From Clostridia bacterium (GTDB taxonomy: Bacteria > Bacillota > Clostridia > Christensenellales > Aristaeellaceae): 34,203 nt of DNA. Both the position numbers and the translations under genes were made by a program. The stretch lies in NCBI GenBank assembly GCA_017549335.1, contig JAFYVB010000023.1, positions 1 through 34,203 of the forward strand, in the 5' to 3' direction. The notes beneath the pieces were generated by a model, which worked only from the letters and a program-made list of their open reading frames with translations, ran no database searches and had not been told where the DNA came from. Shown here one piece after another: positions 9,541-18,537 of the stretch (position 1 is its first letter; every line of letters starts with the position of its first letter).

Positions 9541-9569
9541 AGTATACCGATCATTACATAATCCGTCAA
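9541..9569 (-). promoter_or_regulatory. Sigma-A promoter of the 352-aa/65-aa cassette, with operator-like inverted repeat
   Basis: On the minus strand TTGACG (9569-9564), a 17-bp spacer and TATACT (9546-9541) form a near-consensus promoter 115 nt upstream of the start codon. An inverted repeat CTTAAT-N13-ATTAAG lies at about the start site, overlapping the -10, and could be an operator. The leader of about 105 nt has no recognised riboswitch. Confidence 0.8.
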
Positions 9570-9683
9570 CAAATACCCACATATATAACAAAAGAAGCAT
9601 CCTCTTTGATGCTCCTTGCATGACGATACCCCAAATGGCTTTCTTCATAAGAATAAACTCACAAAATTATCTGGAAAAGCAGA
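9570..9683. other. Non-coding gap with a second terminator-like hairpin
   Basis: The 312-base gap 9427-9738 holds the cassette leader and promoter, the htrA terminator and, between them, a 6-bp hairpin (AGCATC/GATGCT, 9596-9613). On the minus strand this hairpin is followed by TTCTTTTG and would insulate the cassette promoter from htrA read-through. A 36-codon minus-strand ORF near 9650 has no ribosome binding site and is not called. Confidence 0.45.
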
Positions 9684-9719
9684 AAACAGCGGCCTGAGGA
9701 TTCCCTCAGGCCGCTGTTT
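9684..9719 (-). terminator. Terminator of the HtrA-like gene
   Basis: A perfect 16-bp stem (9684-9699 with 9704-9719) with a 4-nt loop lies 20 nt beyond the stop codon. It is followed on the minus strand by TTTTCTGCTTTT (the stem base supplies part of the T run). Confidence 0.88.
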
Positions 9720-9738
9720 GTTTCATTTATTTATTTTA

Positions 9739-11025
9739 TTACGCCGCAGGCTGCTCGCCGATGATCTTCAGCGTAACGGTAAGATCGATATACTCGCCGT
9801 CGCCGATCTCGCCCACGGTCTGGGCATTCTGGATGTTCTCGGCGCGGTACACCTTCACCTGAATAACGTCGCCGGCTTTATAGTTATCCTGAATGAAGGT
9901 CACCATCATATTGGAATTGGTGATCACTTCACCGTCGATATCCACGATGATATCGCCCACCTGAATACCGGCTTCCTGAGCGGGAGAGCCTTCCTCAACA
10001 GCGGTAACGTAAGCGCCGTTGGGCAGGATGCCCTGGGATACCACGTAGCTGTTGAGGGTAGCCACCGTCACGCCCATGCGGGGACGCTGGTCTTCATCCA
10101 GAATCTCGATCTTTTCGTCCTTGGCCTTCTTCTCCAGCTGCTCGCGCACGGCGTCGGCGTCATACTTTTCAAGCGCCTCGGCGATCAGGGGCTTGGCTAC
10201 GTTGATGGGAATGCACATGCCGATGTTATCGATGCTGGCGGAGGAGTAATAGTTGGCGGAGTACTTCAGGGAGGGAATGCCCATCAGCTGACCCAAAGTA
10301 TTGAACATACCGCCGCCGGAGTTGCCGGAATTGATGGCAGCGTCCACCTGAATCATGGAGTTTTTCACCGTGGTCTTGCGGCCGTACTTATCCTGCACGC
10401 TCTGCTCCACGCTGCGCTCCAGAGAGGAAACGGTGCCCACCGTGACGGAACGGAAGAAATCCTCGCCCAGGGGGTTGCCGATGACGATGGCCCATTCACC
10501 CACCTGCAATTGATCGCTGTCGCCCAGCTGCACGGCAGGCAGCTTGATCTCGGGGCAAAGCAGCACAGCCAGGTCTTTTTCCTCGCTGAACACCACGACC
10601 TGCGCATCCAGTTCCTTTTCACCGTCAAATACCGTTACGCGGGAGGCGTCCTCCACCACATGGAAGTTGGTCAGAATGTGGCCGTAGCTGCTGATCACAA
10701 CGCCCGAGCCCGTGCCCGCCAACCGTTCCTTCTGGGTGGGCTGCTGATAGCCTCTGCTGCCTCCGCCAAAGCCAAAGAAATCGTAAGGATCGGTGTAACC
10801 GTAGGAATAGGTGATGGTGTAGTTATTCACGCCCACCACGCCGGGACGGGCAATATTGACCGCCTGAATAAAGGGGCTGGTCACCTGAGAAGCATCGGTG
10901 GTGGTATTGACGATGGCTTCGATATCCGCCTTGGAAAGAGAGCCGGCGCTGGCGGTGATGGCAGCGCAGAGCATGATCAGGCTCATCAAAAGCGCTGCAA
11001 AGCCGAAAATGCGGTTCTTGTTCAT
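9739..11025 (-). CDS. S1C-family serine protease with PDZ domain, HtrA/DegP-like
   Basis: The 428-aa product has an N-terminal membrane anchor or signal sequence (residues about 7-27). A Gly/Tyr/Phe-rich linker precedes the chymotrypsin-fold protease domain, which carries the full catalytic triad: H122 in LTNFHVV, D151 in EKDLAVL and S236 in NSGNSGG. One PDZ domain follows (about 310-425, PRMGVTVA through DIIVDIDGEVITNSN). Family knowledge: HtrA proteases degrade or chaperone misfolded envelope proteins outside the membrane. Length and order fit the single-PDZ Firmicute type. AAAGGAG lies 11 nt before ATG. It is transcribed alone; its promoter region (11026-11145) separates it from the glucan synthase gene. 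Confidence 0.95.
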   Translation of the reverse strand: MNKNRIFGFAALLMSLIMLCAAITASAGSLSKADIEAIVNTTTDASQVTSPFIQAVNIARPGVVGVNNYTITYSYGYTDPYDFFGFGGGSRGYQQPTQKERLAGTGSGVVISSYGHILTNFHVVEDASRVTVFDGEKELDAQVVVFSEEKDLAVLLCPEIKLPAVQLGDSDQLQVGEWAIVIGNPLGEDFFRSVTVGTVSSLERSVEQSVQDKYGRKTTVKNSMIQVDAAINSGNSGGGMFNTLGQLMGIPSLKYSANYYSSASIDNIGMCIPINVAKPLIAEALEKYDADAVREQLEKKAKDEKIEILDEDQRPRMGVTVATLNSYVVSQGILPNGAYVTAVEEGSPAQEAGIQVGDIIVDIDGEVITNSNMMVTFIQDNYKAGDVIQVKVYRAENIQNAQTVGEIGDGEYIDLTVTLKIIGEQPAA

Positions 11026-11090
11026 ATTTTCAAATCTCCTTTCGGGTTTTTCACCTGTTTATTCGTATATATACGCACATTTTCTCCTGT

Positions 11091-11104
11091 GCAAGTGTAT
11101 CATA
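11091..11104 (-). promoter_or_regulatory. Possible extended -10 promoter of the htrA-like gene
   Basis: The minus strand reads TGGTATGAT (an extended -10 TGN plus TATGAT) about 75 nt upstream of the start codon. No good -35 is present, so this is tentative. Confidence 0.4.
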
Positions 11105-11145
11105 CCAAACATATTTTAAGCAAGCGTGAACAAAAAGTAAACACT

Positions 11146-14100
11146 TTACTCTTTGCAGGGGAATTTCGCTTCGTGGGTACGCCCGTCGTCAGTAAGGAGG
11201 ATGTATTCACCCCGGACAAAGGCGCCGTCCAGCGTCACCTGTTTTGCCTCTCCGGTCGCCGTCAGATAATATACCGACGCGCCGAACCGGTATACCACCG
11301 TCACCTCGTCCCATGCATCGGGCAGGCACGGAGCGATTTTCACCTCGTTCCCCCGCTTGTCAAAGCCCAGAAAATCCCTGAGGAATACTTCGTACAGCCA
11401 CGCCGCGCTGCCGGTATACCACGTCCATCCGCCGCGCCCCCAGCGATACACGTCGGCAGGCAGAGCGTAGGGCTCGGTGCGGTAATGACGGACGGAAGAT
11501 ACGTCATGGGCATGGTTATAGGGCAAGATCTCCTGCAAAAGCTGCCAGGCGCGGTCTTTTCTTCCATTTTGCAAAAGTGCGCGCATGAACCAGGGCACCG
11601 CATGGGTATACTGTCCGCCGTTTTCCCGCACGCCCGGCAGATAGGCGCCGATGTATCCCGCTTCTTCTTCCGTCGTAAAGGGCGGAGCCATCAGGCAGGT
11701 AATGCCCTTTTCCTCTTTATGCAGCAGCGCGTAGGCCTGATCCAGCCCGCTGGTCACCTGACTTCTCGGCATTCCCGCAAAGGCGGCAAAGCATTGGCTG
11801 ATCAGATCGATGCGCGGCACCTCGCTGTCCCACGCGCCAATGCTGCGGCCATCCTCGTACCATGCGCGGATGAACCACTTATCGCGGAAAGAAGTGCGCA
11901 GCGCCGCCTCCAGCCTTGCGGCGCGGTCAAGCAGTTCCTTTTTCTCCTTTTCGCCGCACAAGGGCGCAAAATCCCGTAAAACCATCCGATAAAAGAACCC
12001 CAGCCATGCGCTTTCGCCTTTCACGCGATCCATGCCGTCGTTCCAGTCGCCCCCGCCCATGAGGGGAATGCCCTTTTCGCCCGTCTTTACACGGTTGATC
12101 GCTTTCAGGCAATGCTCCATGAGCGTTCCCGTTTCCCGCGTAGACAATGCCATTTCGTAGCGGTCGTGCTCCTCTTCGGTCAGCTCCTGCGATTCAAGAT
12201 AGGCCGCATGAGCCTTCAGGATCTCCCCATCCCCCGTCACCTGCACATACCGCGCCGTGACGTAGGGCAAAAACAGCAGATCATCGCTGATGCGGGTGCG
12301 CACGCCTGCGCCTCCCGGATGCCACCAGTGCTGCACGTCGCCCTCCACATACTGCCGCGATGCGCACAAAAGCAAATGCTCCCGCACCCGTTCGGGCTCG
12401 GTATAAAGCAAAGGCAGCATATCCTGCAATTGATCGCGGAAGCCGTATGCGCCGCCGCTTTGATAAAAGCCGGCGCGCATCATCAGCCGCGATGCACGGA
12501 TCTGATAGGGCAAAAAGGAATTGAGATACCGGGACAGCCCTTCGTCCGGCAGATAGAAGGAGAGCTTTCGCAGCCGTTCATCCCAGTATCCCCGCACCTG
12601 CCGCAGCTTTTCCTTGGCAAACAGCAAAAGCGACCTGATCCGCGGCGCATCCTGTTCCCGGGCGCACCAGCCGATCATATACACCGTTTCCTTTGTCTCT
12701 CCGCTCTTTACTTTGAGCTCCTGCCTGATTACGCCCACCGTGCCGTTTTCTTCCTGATCCAGCACGCGCACGCCCAAAGCAGGCGCATACACGCTTTCCG
12801 CTGCGGTATGGGCTTTTCCCTCTGCCGCTGCAAACAGCCCGCAGCCCTCCATATTTCCGCCGCGGGCCATGATGCACGCTCCCTGCGCGGCGCATTCCGT
12901 TCCGCGCCCGTCCTCCCCCATGGCAAAACGCACGGCGGCGTGCAGCGCGACGTGATGTGTTTCGCTTCCCGTATTCTTTACCGTCAGGATGCGGTAGCCT
13001 GCGTTTTCCGTCAAATCGGTAAAGCAGTGCAGGGAAATATGCAGCCCGCCGAAGGCGCGTTCATAGACCGCCGTGCCCGTTTCAAAGGTCACGCGGTAGC
13101 TTTCTCCCGGCGCATCCGCCTTGGTAACGGAGGCTGTGCATCCGTTTTCGGTGATGAAATACTCCTCCGACGGCGCGATGCTCACGCTGTCCTGATAAGC
13201 CGCCGTGATGCGTCTCAGGCGGCTGTTTCCCGCGTGGGTGTAGAGGATGCCCTGCTCGCAAAGCAGCGTTCCGAAGCGGTCGGAGCAGATCATATAGCTC
13301 CACGGCGCAGGCGTTCCCCCGTTTGCCGCAGGCAATATGCTGTACCCATCCTCCGAAGTAAAGCCGCCCCAGCCGTTGAAATCCTTCAGCCGCGCAATGG
13401 ACGGCAAAGTGCCCCCCTCGCCGCTGATCACAGTGCCCACAGGCGCTTCTTTGCCTTCCAGCTGTGCTTTCAGTTCCGTTCCGCAATCGATCTCAAGGGC
13501 ACACAGCGCCCTTGCCGCACGCAGGAATTCTTCCTCCGTTTCGTAAAAGATCCGCGCCCGTCCGCGCAGCGCACGGAACGCCGGCCGCAAAAGCAGCGTT
13601 TCACACAGGCTGCGCAGCGGCTGCTCGTAGCCGCCTTCCTCGGGTAAAAGCAGGATCGCTTCTCCTTGCACGCCGTGTTCAAACAGGGATGCCAGCAACC
13701 GCAGCGTCTGCCGAAGCACAGCCTCGCAACCCATCTCGCTGACTTTGATCAGCGCAAAGGGCCTATCGCCGCTCACGCCCTTTGTCCACAGCGTGCTCAC
13801 GCTTGCCGCTTCCCTTTCTCCCGGCAAGCCCGAAAAGAGAAAATGCCCCGCCGCGCGGCACAGCAGCGCCCTTTGGCGTGCATCGGTTTTGAGCATATCC
13901 GCCATCACCGCGGATCTGGAGGCGCACAGCAAGCTCGCCCGCTGCGCCTGTTCACCGTTTTCAGGCAATTCTCCCGTACCCAAGGCAAAATACAGCGTTT
14001 CCTCCCGTCCGCCGGGGATCACCAGAGGCATACGCAGGGTGGCACAGGGTTCCACGGTATCCGACAGCACGAACTGCTCCTCCGGCAGCGTCAGCCCGCG

Positions 14101-17100
14101 AGGCTCCTCAAGATTGCCCGTCCGCCCGATAAACAGCGACCGGTCGTTCATCATAAGCGTCTGTCCGCTGCCTGCCGTCAGCGCACGGAAGCGCATGATT
14201 CGCTCGCCGCCCTCCCGCAGCCTGCGTCGCAGGGTAAATTCCCGCACGCCCGAAGCCTCTGCCGACAAAAACAAATTGGAAAAGGCAAGATGCGCGCTAT
14301 CCTTTTTAGCACTCTCCAGCGCAGGCTCCATATAGGAAGTCAATTCCGTGCGCACAGCGTTCTCCGTGAGATTGCGCACCCTGACCCGATAGATCACCGC
14401 CCCCGTCATGGGATCGACACAGCCCGACACCGTGCTTTTGAGGTTCCCAAGGCTCTGCGTCACCCGCCATTCGCCGTCGCGGAAAAGATATTCGCCGCCC
14501 GTGAGCCGCACCGACGCATTTTCTTTTACGTCATGCAAATAAAACTGCGGTCCCGAAAGCGCAGCCGGCCGCGGATCAAACCGTGTGAGCAGAATGTCCC
14601 CCTCGGCAATATAGCCCTGACCGCGGGCGGATTGCAAAAAAGTAACGTTTTTGCCCGAAAGCACGTGCATATCAGGCGGCAGGCCGTCCCTGGCCTTGAG
14701 CTGCAGCGGCTCCTTTGGCACTTCATCCCGCCTTGCACGCAAGGGCTTGGGCAGCGAAAGCACCCTGTCCGGAGCACGCTCGTTGAGCAGCGGCAGATGG
14801 GCTCGCAGCCGCGGCAGCGCAAACAACAGGGAGGGCAGTCCTTCTTCGCACAGCGCGTTGCATACGGCGCACAAAATCATCCCCTGATGATGGGCCATGT
14901 GGCTGCACACGATATGGGGAATCTCCCCCGAGGAAAAATCCTCCGCCTCAAAAAAGCCGCAGGGCCCGTACACACCGCGGGCCTTCCAGGCTTTCAGGGC
15001 GGCGGCAGCCTCCCCGGGATGGGTCAAAAGCGCCAGCGCCGCGGCATAGGGTGCGCGCACGGCGTCGCTGCATCCTCCGCTCAAGGACAGCTCGGGCACG
15101 CCGAAGGCTTTGTACGCGTAATGCAGATTCTCATCAAACCTTGCATAACCCGATTCCGATATGCCGAAAGGCCCGTCCGATACGTGCCTGATCTGCGCCT
15201 TTACGCAGCCCCGGCGGGCAGCATCCATAAGACTTCCCGAAAAGCCGGGCAGCAGCAGCGCCGGCAGCATATATTCAAACATGGTGCCGCTCCATGATAA
15301 AAGCGCTTTTCCGCCTTTTATTTTCGTAAACGTGCGGTCAAGGCGCCACCAGTGCTTTTCGCTCACCTGACCGGCTGCGATGGCCGTATAGGATAAAAGC
15401 AGCGCTTCGCTGGCCATCAGATCGTAATGCCCCTCGGTCATTTTATCCTGTTCGTCCTCATAACCGATATGGAACAGTTCCTCGCGGCGGTCGTACATCC
15501 GATGAAGCTGCATATCCCGGCACAGCCTGTCCAGGCGTCTGGGAACGTCGCGGACGCTCTTGTCCCCCTCGTGCATATACCGCCGCGCGCACTGCGCCGC
15601 AGCCAGAAGGCAAACATGGCAGTTGCCCGCATCCACCGAAGATACAAACCGGGGATGCAGCGGCGCAAGCCCTTCAAGGTCATACCAGTTATAAAAATTC
15701 CCGTGCCATTTTTCCAGTTTTTCAAGGGTTTCCACCGTGCGCAGCATGGAAGTGAGCATCTCGTCGCTGTCCATAAGCTCCAGCTTCCTCGCCGCGCACA
15801 GCGACAAAAGATACATACCGATATTGGTGGGCGAAGTGCGCATGGCAACGCCGCCCGGCGGCGAAAACTGCACGTTGTCGGGCGGGAGAAAATGGGTTTT
15901 TTCATTCACGTACTCCCGGAAAAAACGCAGCGTATCCGCCGCCGTCTGCATCAGAAACGCCCGGTCTTCGCCCTGTATCTCCTTTTTTTGCTTCCACGGC
16001 CTGTCAAAAAGCCCTTTCCACAGCGGATAGGTCAGCCACAGCGCACCCAGCGCAAACCCGGGGATAAACACCCCAAAGGCCGATGCAAATACCATCGCCG
16101 CTCCCGGAATCATGGGGAAAACCAGATCCCACAGCGTTTTCAGATCGCTCCTGTCCGCCTGCTCCGCCGTGGTCCACTGCAAAAGCTTTTTGCGGCTGAC
16201 AAACAATCTGTACAGCGCCCGCACAGCGGCGTCGGTCTGCGCTGCGGCAAAGGCAGGCAAAAACGCCCACGCGCACACACGGCCTATGGGCCAAAGGGCG
16301 ATGATAAAAGCAATCCACGAGCCCCGCACCGCTGCTGCCGTCAAAGCGCAAATGCGCACAAGCGGCAGCAGCGACCGCAGCAGATTATCGAATATTTTGA
16401 ATCTGGACAGCGCACTCAGTTCCTGATCCCGCAGGAAGGGCAAAAGCTGCCAGTCGCCCCGCGTCCAGCGGTGGATGCGCTTGAGAAAGCCCGCAAGGGT
16501 TCTGGGATGACCGTCAAAGCACACGATATCGTTCACCTGGGCACTGTGAGCCTTTTCGCCCTCGATAAGATCATGGCTGAGAATGCGCCCTGCCGGCAGA
16601 TTTTCAGTGGCACGCAAAAAAGCACGGGGTTCAAAGATGCCTTTGCCCATGTAGGAGCCGCGTCCGAAAACGTCCTGATAAAAATCGCTTGCCCCGCTTT
16701 CATAGCTGTCCATACCGCTCATGCCGCCCAGATACCGCTGCGCCCGCGTGTGCACGTGCATGGGCAGCGTCATCATCCGCGGCTGCAGCACATGATGCCT
16801 GCCCCTTTGCAAGGGGTGCATTATGGTCAATATCATCTTTTCGGCAGCGCCCGCGGGCAGGAAGGTATCGCTGTCCAGGGTGATCACATAGCGATACCGA
16901 TCATGAAGCGCTTCCGGAGGCAGCGTGCACAGCGCCATATCGTCATAGCATTTTTCACCGCAAAGCAGCCTGCACAGCGTCAGAAGCGCGCCCCGTTTGC
17001 GCTCGCTGCCCACGTACTTTCCCTCGCCCTCATCCCATACCCGCTTGCGGTGCATCGCATAAAAACGCAGACCGTAGGTATCATTGAGGGCCCGGATGCC

Positions 17101-18435
17101 CATTTCAAGGGATTGCAGCACGTCCTCATCCTGCACGGTCACAGGGCTGTCAGCGTCGGTAAAATCCCCCAGGAGCATAAAATCAAGGGGCGCTGCGCGG
17201 TTGGCAAGATAAATAACGGAGAGCTGGCGCACCATCCGCAGCGCATGATGGGCGTCCGGCAAAATCGTGGGCACCACCACCAGCGTGCGCCCGCTGCGTT
17301 TCAGCTCCCTTTCCTGCAGCCTTGGAAGGCGGCGATCGGGCGTGATGCGAAGAGAAAGGAGCTGCAGCAGCTGCCGGGCAAGAGAGACGCCCACCAAAGC
17401 AAAGGGCAAAACGCCCCACCACGGCAGCAGAAAAATACCCGCTGCTCCGAAGATCAGCGCGGAAAGAAGCAAGAGTCCGATGTGTATTTTCAGGGCATGG
17501 GCACGAAGAAACTCCGTCATTCCCGTACCGTGCCCCAGCTGCTTCAGGATGAGGCCGGGGGCCACCAGCAGATAATATCCGCTTTCTCCCTCAGCCCCCT
17601 CTTTATCCTTTGCCAGATTCAGCGCCGTTTCGCAGATGCGCTCCTGCGCTTCGCCCGTGCGGCGGGAAATGCGCTCCACCGCCGTGAGATACAGCCCGCG
17701 GCTGCTCCGATCCATGCGGCGGAAGGTGCTTTCCTGCAAAAGGATATGGCAGCTGACGCTCAGCTTTTCCGTCATACGCGCAAAATCCATCCGCGGCAGC
17801 AATCGCACGCTGCCGATCAGATTGCCGATCTGCTCCGCCGTGCGCATACAGGTTTCCTGCGCCAGATGCATGATGGCCCGGGGCTGCCATTCTCTTTCCT
17901 GCATCAGCATTTCAAGGCGCTTCGCGCCGCGAACGTCGCCGCTCTCGGTGAGGATCTCAAGAGCGCGGTACAGCTGCACAGGATGGTCGCCGATCTGCCC
18001 TTCCTCCCCCCGTGCCATCGATGCCGCCAGCGCCTTGCCCCCTTCATAGGCATGGCATTCGTTTTCGATGACGGGCAGCAGCGGCAGCAGCATTTCAAGG
18101 AGCACGGTGCGCAGCATATGTTCCATGCACTTTAGTTCGCTGATGGTAAACGGAGCGCTTCCCTGCGCATCAAGTGCCCCGTGATACAGCATTCTTTCAT
18201 TCAAGCGTCCTTCGTTTTCCTGCAAAAGCCCCGTGCAGAAAGCGTGCAGACGGGCATACTCTTTTTTACGGCAATCCTTGTTTCCCTTTGCCTCCATGGC
18301 TGCGGTGTAGAGCATACGGGCGTTGTCCCGCAGCCATCCCGCGGCAGGCGGCAGATCCTCCCGATCTGTGCTGCAGCACAGTTTTTCAATGCGGCGAAGG
18401 GCAAAAAGCACCGCTGACATCTTTTTATGCGTCAT
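11146..18435 (-). CDS. Cyclic beta-1,2-glucan synthase-like enzyme (GT84 + glycoamylase-like + GH94)
   Basis: The start is placed at MTHKKMSAV because GGAGG lies 5 nt before that ATG; an upstream in-frame ATG at 18486 has no ribosome binding site. The 2429-aa protein has an N-terminal helical region. A membrane pair (about 318-350) and a GT domain with VVVPTILPD and the LDSDTF (DxD) motif (about 385-560) follow, then further membrane segments at about 700-730 and 773-803. Next comes a glycoamylase-like domain starting FLPPDNVQ/RTSPTNIGMYLLS (about 848-1210). The long C-terminal GH94 phosphorylase-type region has GGGDWNDGMDR near residue 2130 and WTWYTGSAAWLYE near the end. This is the architecture of NdvB/ChvB cyclic beta-1,2-glucan synthases, which polymerise UDP-glucose, adjust chain length and cyclise at the inner membrane face. 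Product (cyclic or linear) cannot be read from sequence. Confidence 0.9.
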   Translation of the reverse strand: MTHKKMSAVLFALRRIEKLCCSTDREDLPPAAGWLRDNARMLYTAAMEAKGNKDCRKKEYARLHAFCTGLLQENEGRLNERMLYHGALDAQGSAPFTISELKCMEHMLRTVLLEMLLPLLPVIENECHAYEGGKALAASMARGEEGQIGDHPVQLYRALEILTESGDVRGAKRLEMLMQEREWQPRAIMHLAQETCMRTAEQIGNLIGSVRLLPRMDFARMTEKLSVSCHILLQESTFRRMDRSSRGLYLTAVERISRRTGEAQERICETALNLAKDKEGAEGESGYYLLVAPGLILKQLGHGTGMTEFLRAHALKIHIGLLLLSALIFGAAGIFLLPWWGVLPFALVGVSLARQLLQLLSLRITPDRRLPRLQERELKRSGRTLVVVPTILPDAHHALRMVRQLSVIYLANRAAPLDFMLLGDFTDADSPVTVQDEDVLQSLEMGIRALNDTYGLRFYAMHRKRVWDEGEGKYVGSERKRGALLTLCRLLCGEKCYDDMALCTLPPEALHDRYRYVITLDSDTFLPAGAAEKMILTIMHPLQRGRHHVLQPRMMTLPMHVHTRAQRYLGGMSGMDSYESGASDFYQDVFGRGSYMGKGIFEPRAFLRATENLPAGRILSHDLIEGEKAHSAQVNDIVCFDGHPRTLAGFLKRIHRWTRGDWQLLPFLRDQELSALSRFKIFDNLLRSLLPLVRICALTAAAVRGSWIAFIIALWPIGRVCAWAFLPAFAAAQTDAAVRALYRLFVSRKKLLQWTTAEQADRSDLKTLWDLVFPMIPGAAMVFASAFGVFIPGFALGALWLTYPLWKGLFDRPWKQKKEIQGEDRAFLMQTAADTLRFFREYVNEKTHFLPPDNVQFSPPGGVAMRTSPTNIGMYLLSLCAARKLELMDSDEMLTSMLRTVETLEKLEKWHGNFYNWYDLEGLAPLHPRFVSSVDAGNCHVCLLAAAQCARRYMHEGDKSVRDVPRRLDRLCRDMQLHRMYDRREELFHIGYEDEQDKMTEGHYDLMASEALLLSYTAIAAGQVSEKHWWRLDRTFTKIKGGKALLSWSGTMFEYMLPALLLPGFSGSLMDAARRGCVKAQIRHVSDGPFGISESGYARFDENLHYAYKAFGVPELSLSGGCSDAVRAPYAAALALLTHPGEAAAALKAWKARGVYGPCGFFEAEDFSSGEIPHIVCSHMAHHQGMILCAVCNALCEEGLPSLLFALPRLRAHLPLLNERAPDRVLSLPKPLRARRDEVPKEPLQLKARDGLPPDMHVLSGKNVTFLQSARGQGYIAEGDILLTRFDPRPAALSGPQFYLHDVKENASVRLTGGEYLFRDGEWRVTQSLGNLKSTVSGCVDPMTGAVIYRVRVRNLTENAVRTELTSYMEPALESAKKDSAHLAFSNLFLSAEASGVREFTLRRRLREGGERIMRFRALTAGSGQTLMMNDRSLFIGRTGNLEEPRGLTLPEEQFVLSDTVEPCATLRMPLVIPGGREETLYFALGTGELPENGEQAQRASLLCASRSAVMADMLKTDARQRALLCRAAGHFLFSGLPGEREAASVSTLWTKGVSGDRPFALIKVSEMGCEAVLRQTLRLLASLFEHGVQGEAILLLPEEGGYEQPLRSLCETLLLRPAFRALRGRARIFYETEEEFLRAARALCALEIDCGTELKAQLEGKEAPVGTVISGEGGTLPSIARLKDFNGWGGFTSEDGYSILPAANGGTPAPWSYMICSDRFGTLLCEQGILYTHAGNSRLRRITAAYQDSVSIAPSEEYFITENGCTASVTKADAPGESYRVTFETGTAVYERAFGGLHISLHCFTDLTENAGYRILTVKNTGSETHHVALHAAVRFAMGEDGRGTECAAQGACIMARGGNMEGCGLFAAAEGKAHTAAESVYAPALGVRVLDQEENGTVGVIRQELKVKSGETKETVYMIGWCAREQDAPRIRSLLLFAKEKLRQVRGYWDERLRKLSFYLPDEGLSRYLNSFLPYQIRASRLMMRAGFYQSGGAYGFRDQLQDMLPLLYTEPERVREHLLLCASRQYVEGDVQHWWHPGGAGVRTRISDDLLFLPYVTARYVQVTGDGEILKAHAAYLESQELTEEEHDRYEMALSTRETGTLMEHCLKAINRVKTGEKGIPLMGGGDWNDGMDRVKGESAWLGFFYRMVLRDFAPLCGEKEKKELLDRAARLEAALRTSFRDKWFIRAWYEDGRSIGAWDSEVPRIDLISQCFAAFAGMPRSQVTSGLDQAYALLHKEEKGITCLMAPPFTTEEEAGYIGAYLPGVRENGGQYTHAVPWFMRALLQNGRKDRAWQLLQEILPYNHAHDVSSVRHYRTEPYALPADVYRWGRGGWTWYTGSAAWLYEVFLRDFLGFDKRGNEVKIAPCLPDAWDEVTVVYRFGASVYYLTATGEAKQVTLDGAFVRGEYILLTDDGRTHEAKFPCKE

Positions 18436-18502
18436 GTACGCCTCCGGACTGAAAATGGATTTCAGCCTTATTGTGACACAGGGCAAATTTTTTCATACAA
18501 AA

Positions 18503-18524
18503 AACGGCTGCAAATGCAGCCGTT
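18503..18524 (-). terminator. Terminator of the esterase gene
   Basis: A 9-10 bp perfect stem AACGGCTGC/GCAGCCGTT is followed on the minus strand by TTTTTTG. It lies just after the esterase stop codon and upstream of the glucan synthase. Confidence 0.9.
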
Positions 18525-18537
18525 AAACAGAACCGTG

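Noticed and set aside
9540-9650. 36-codon minus-strand ORF starting MKKAIWGIVMQ
   Set aside because: It has no ribosome binding site, contains a terminator-like hairpin and overlaps the cassette promoter.
9616-11979. 787-aa plus-strand frame across htrA and the glucan synthase end
   Set aside because: It spans two minus-strand genes and their intergenic promoter region; this is an antisense artefact.
15427-18135. 902-aa plus-strand frame, and others at 13666 and 12112, opposite the glucan synthase
   Set aside because: They have no ribosome binding sites, no domain motifs and very biased composition; the minus strand has clear GT84/GH94 motifs.
18436-18486. Earlier ATG for the glucan synthase
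   Set aside because: There is no ribosome binding site; the ATG at 18435 has GGAGG at 5 nt.
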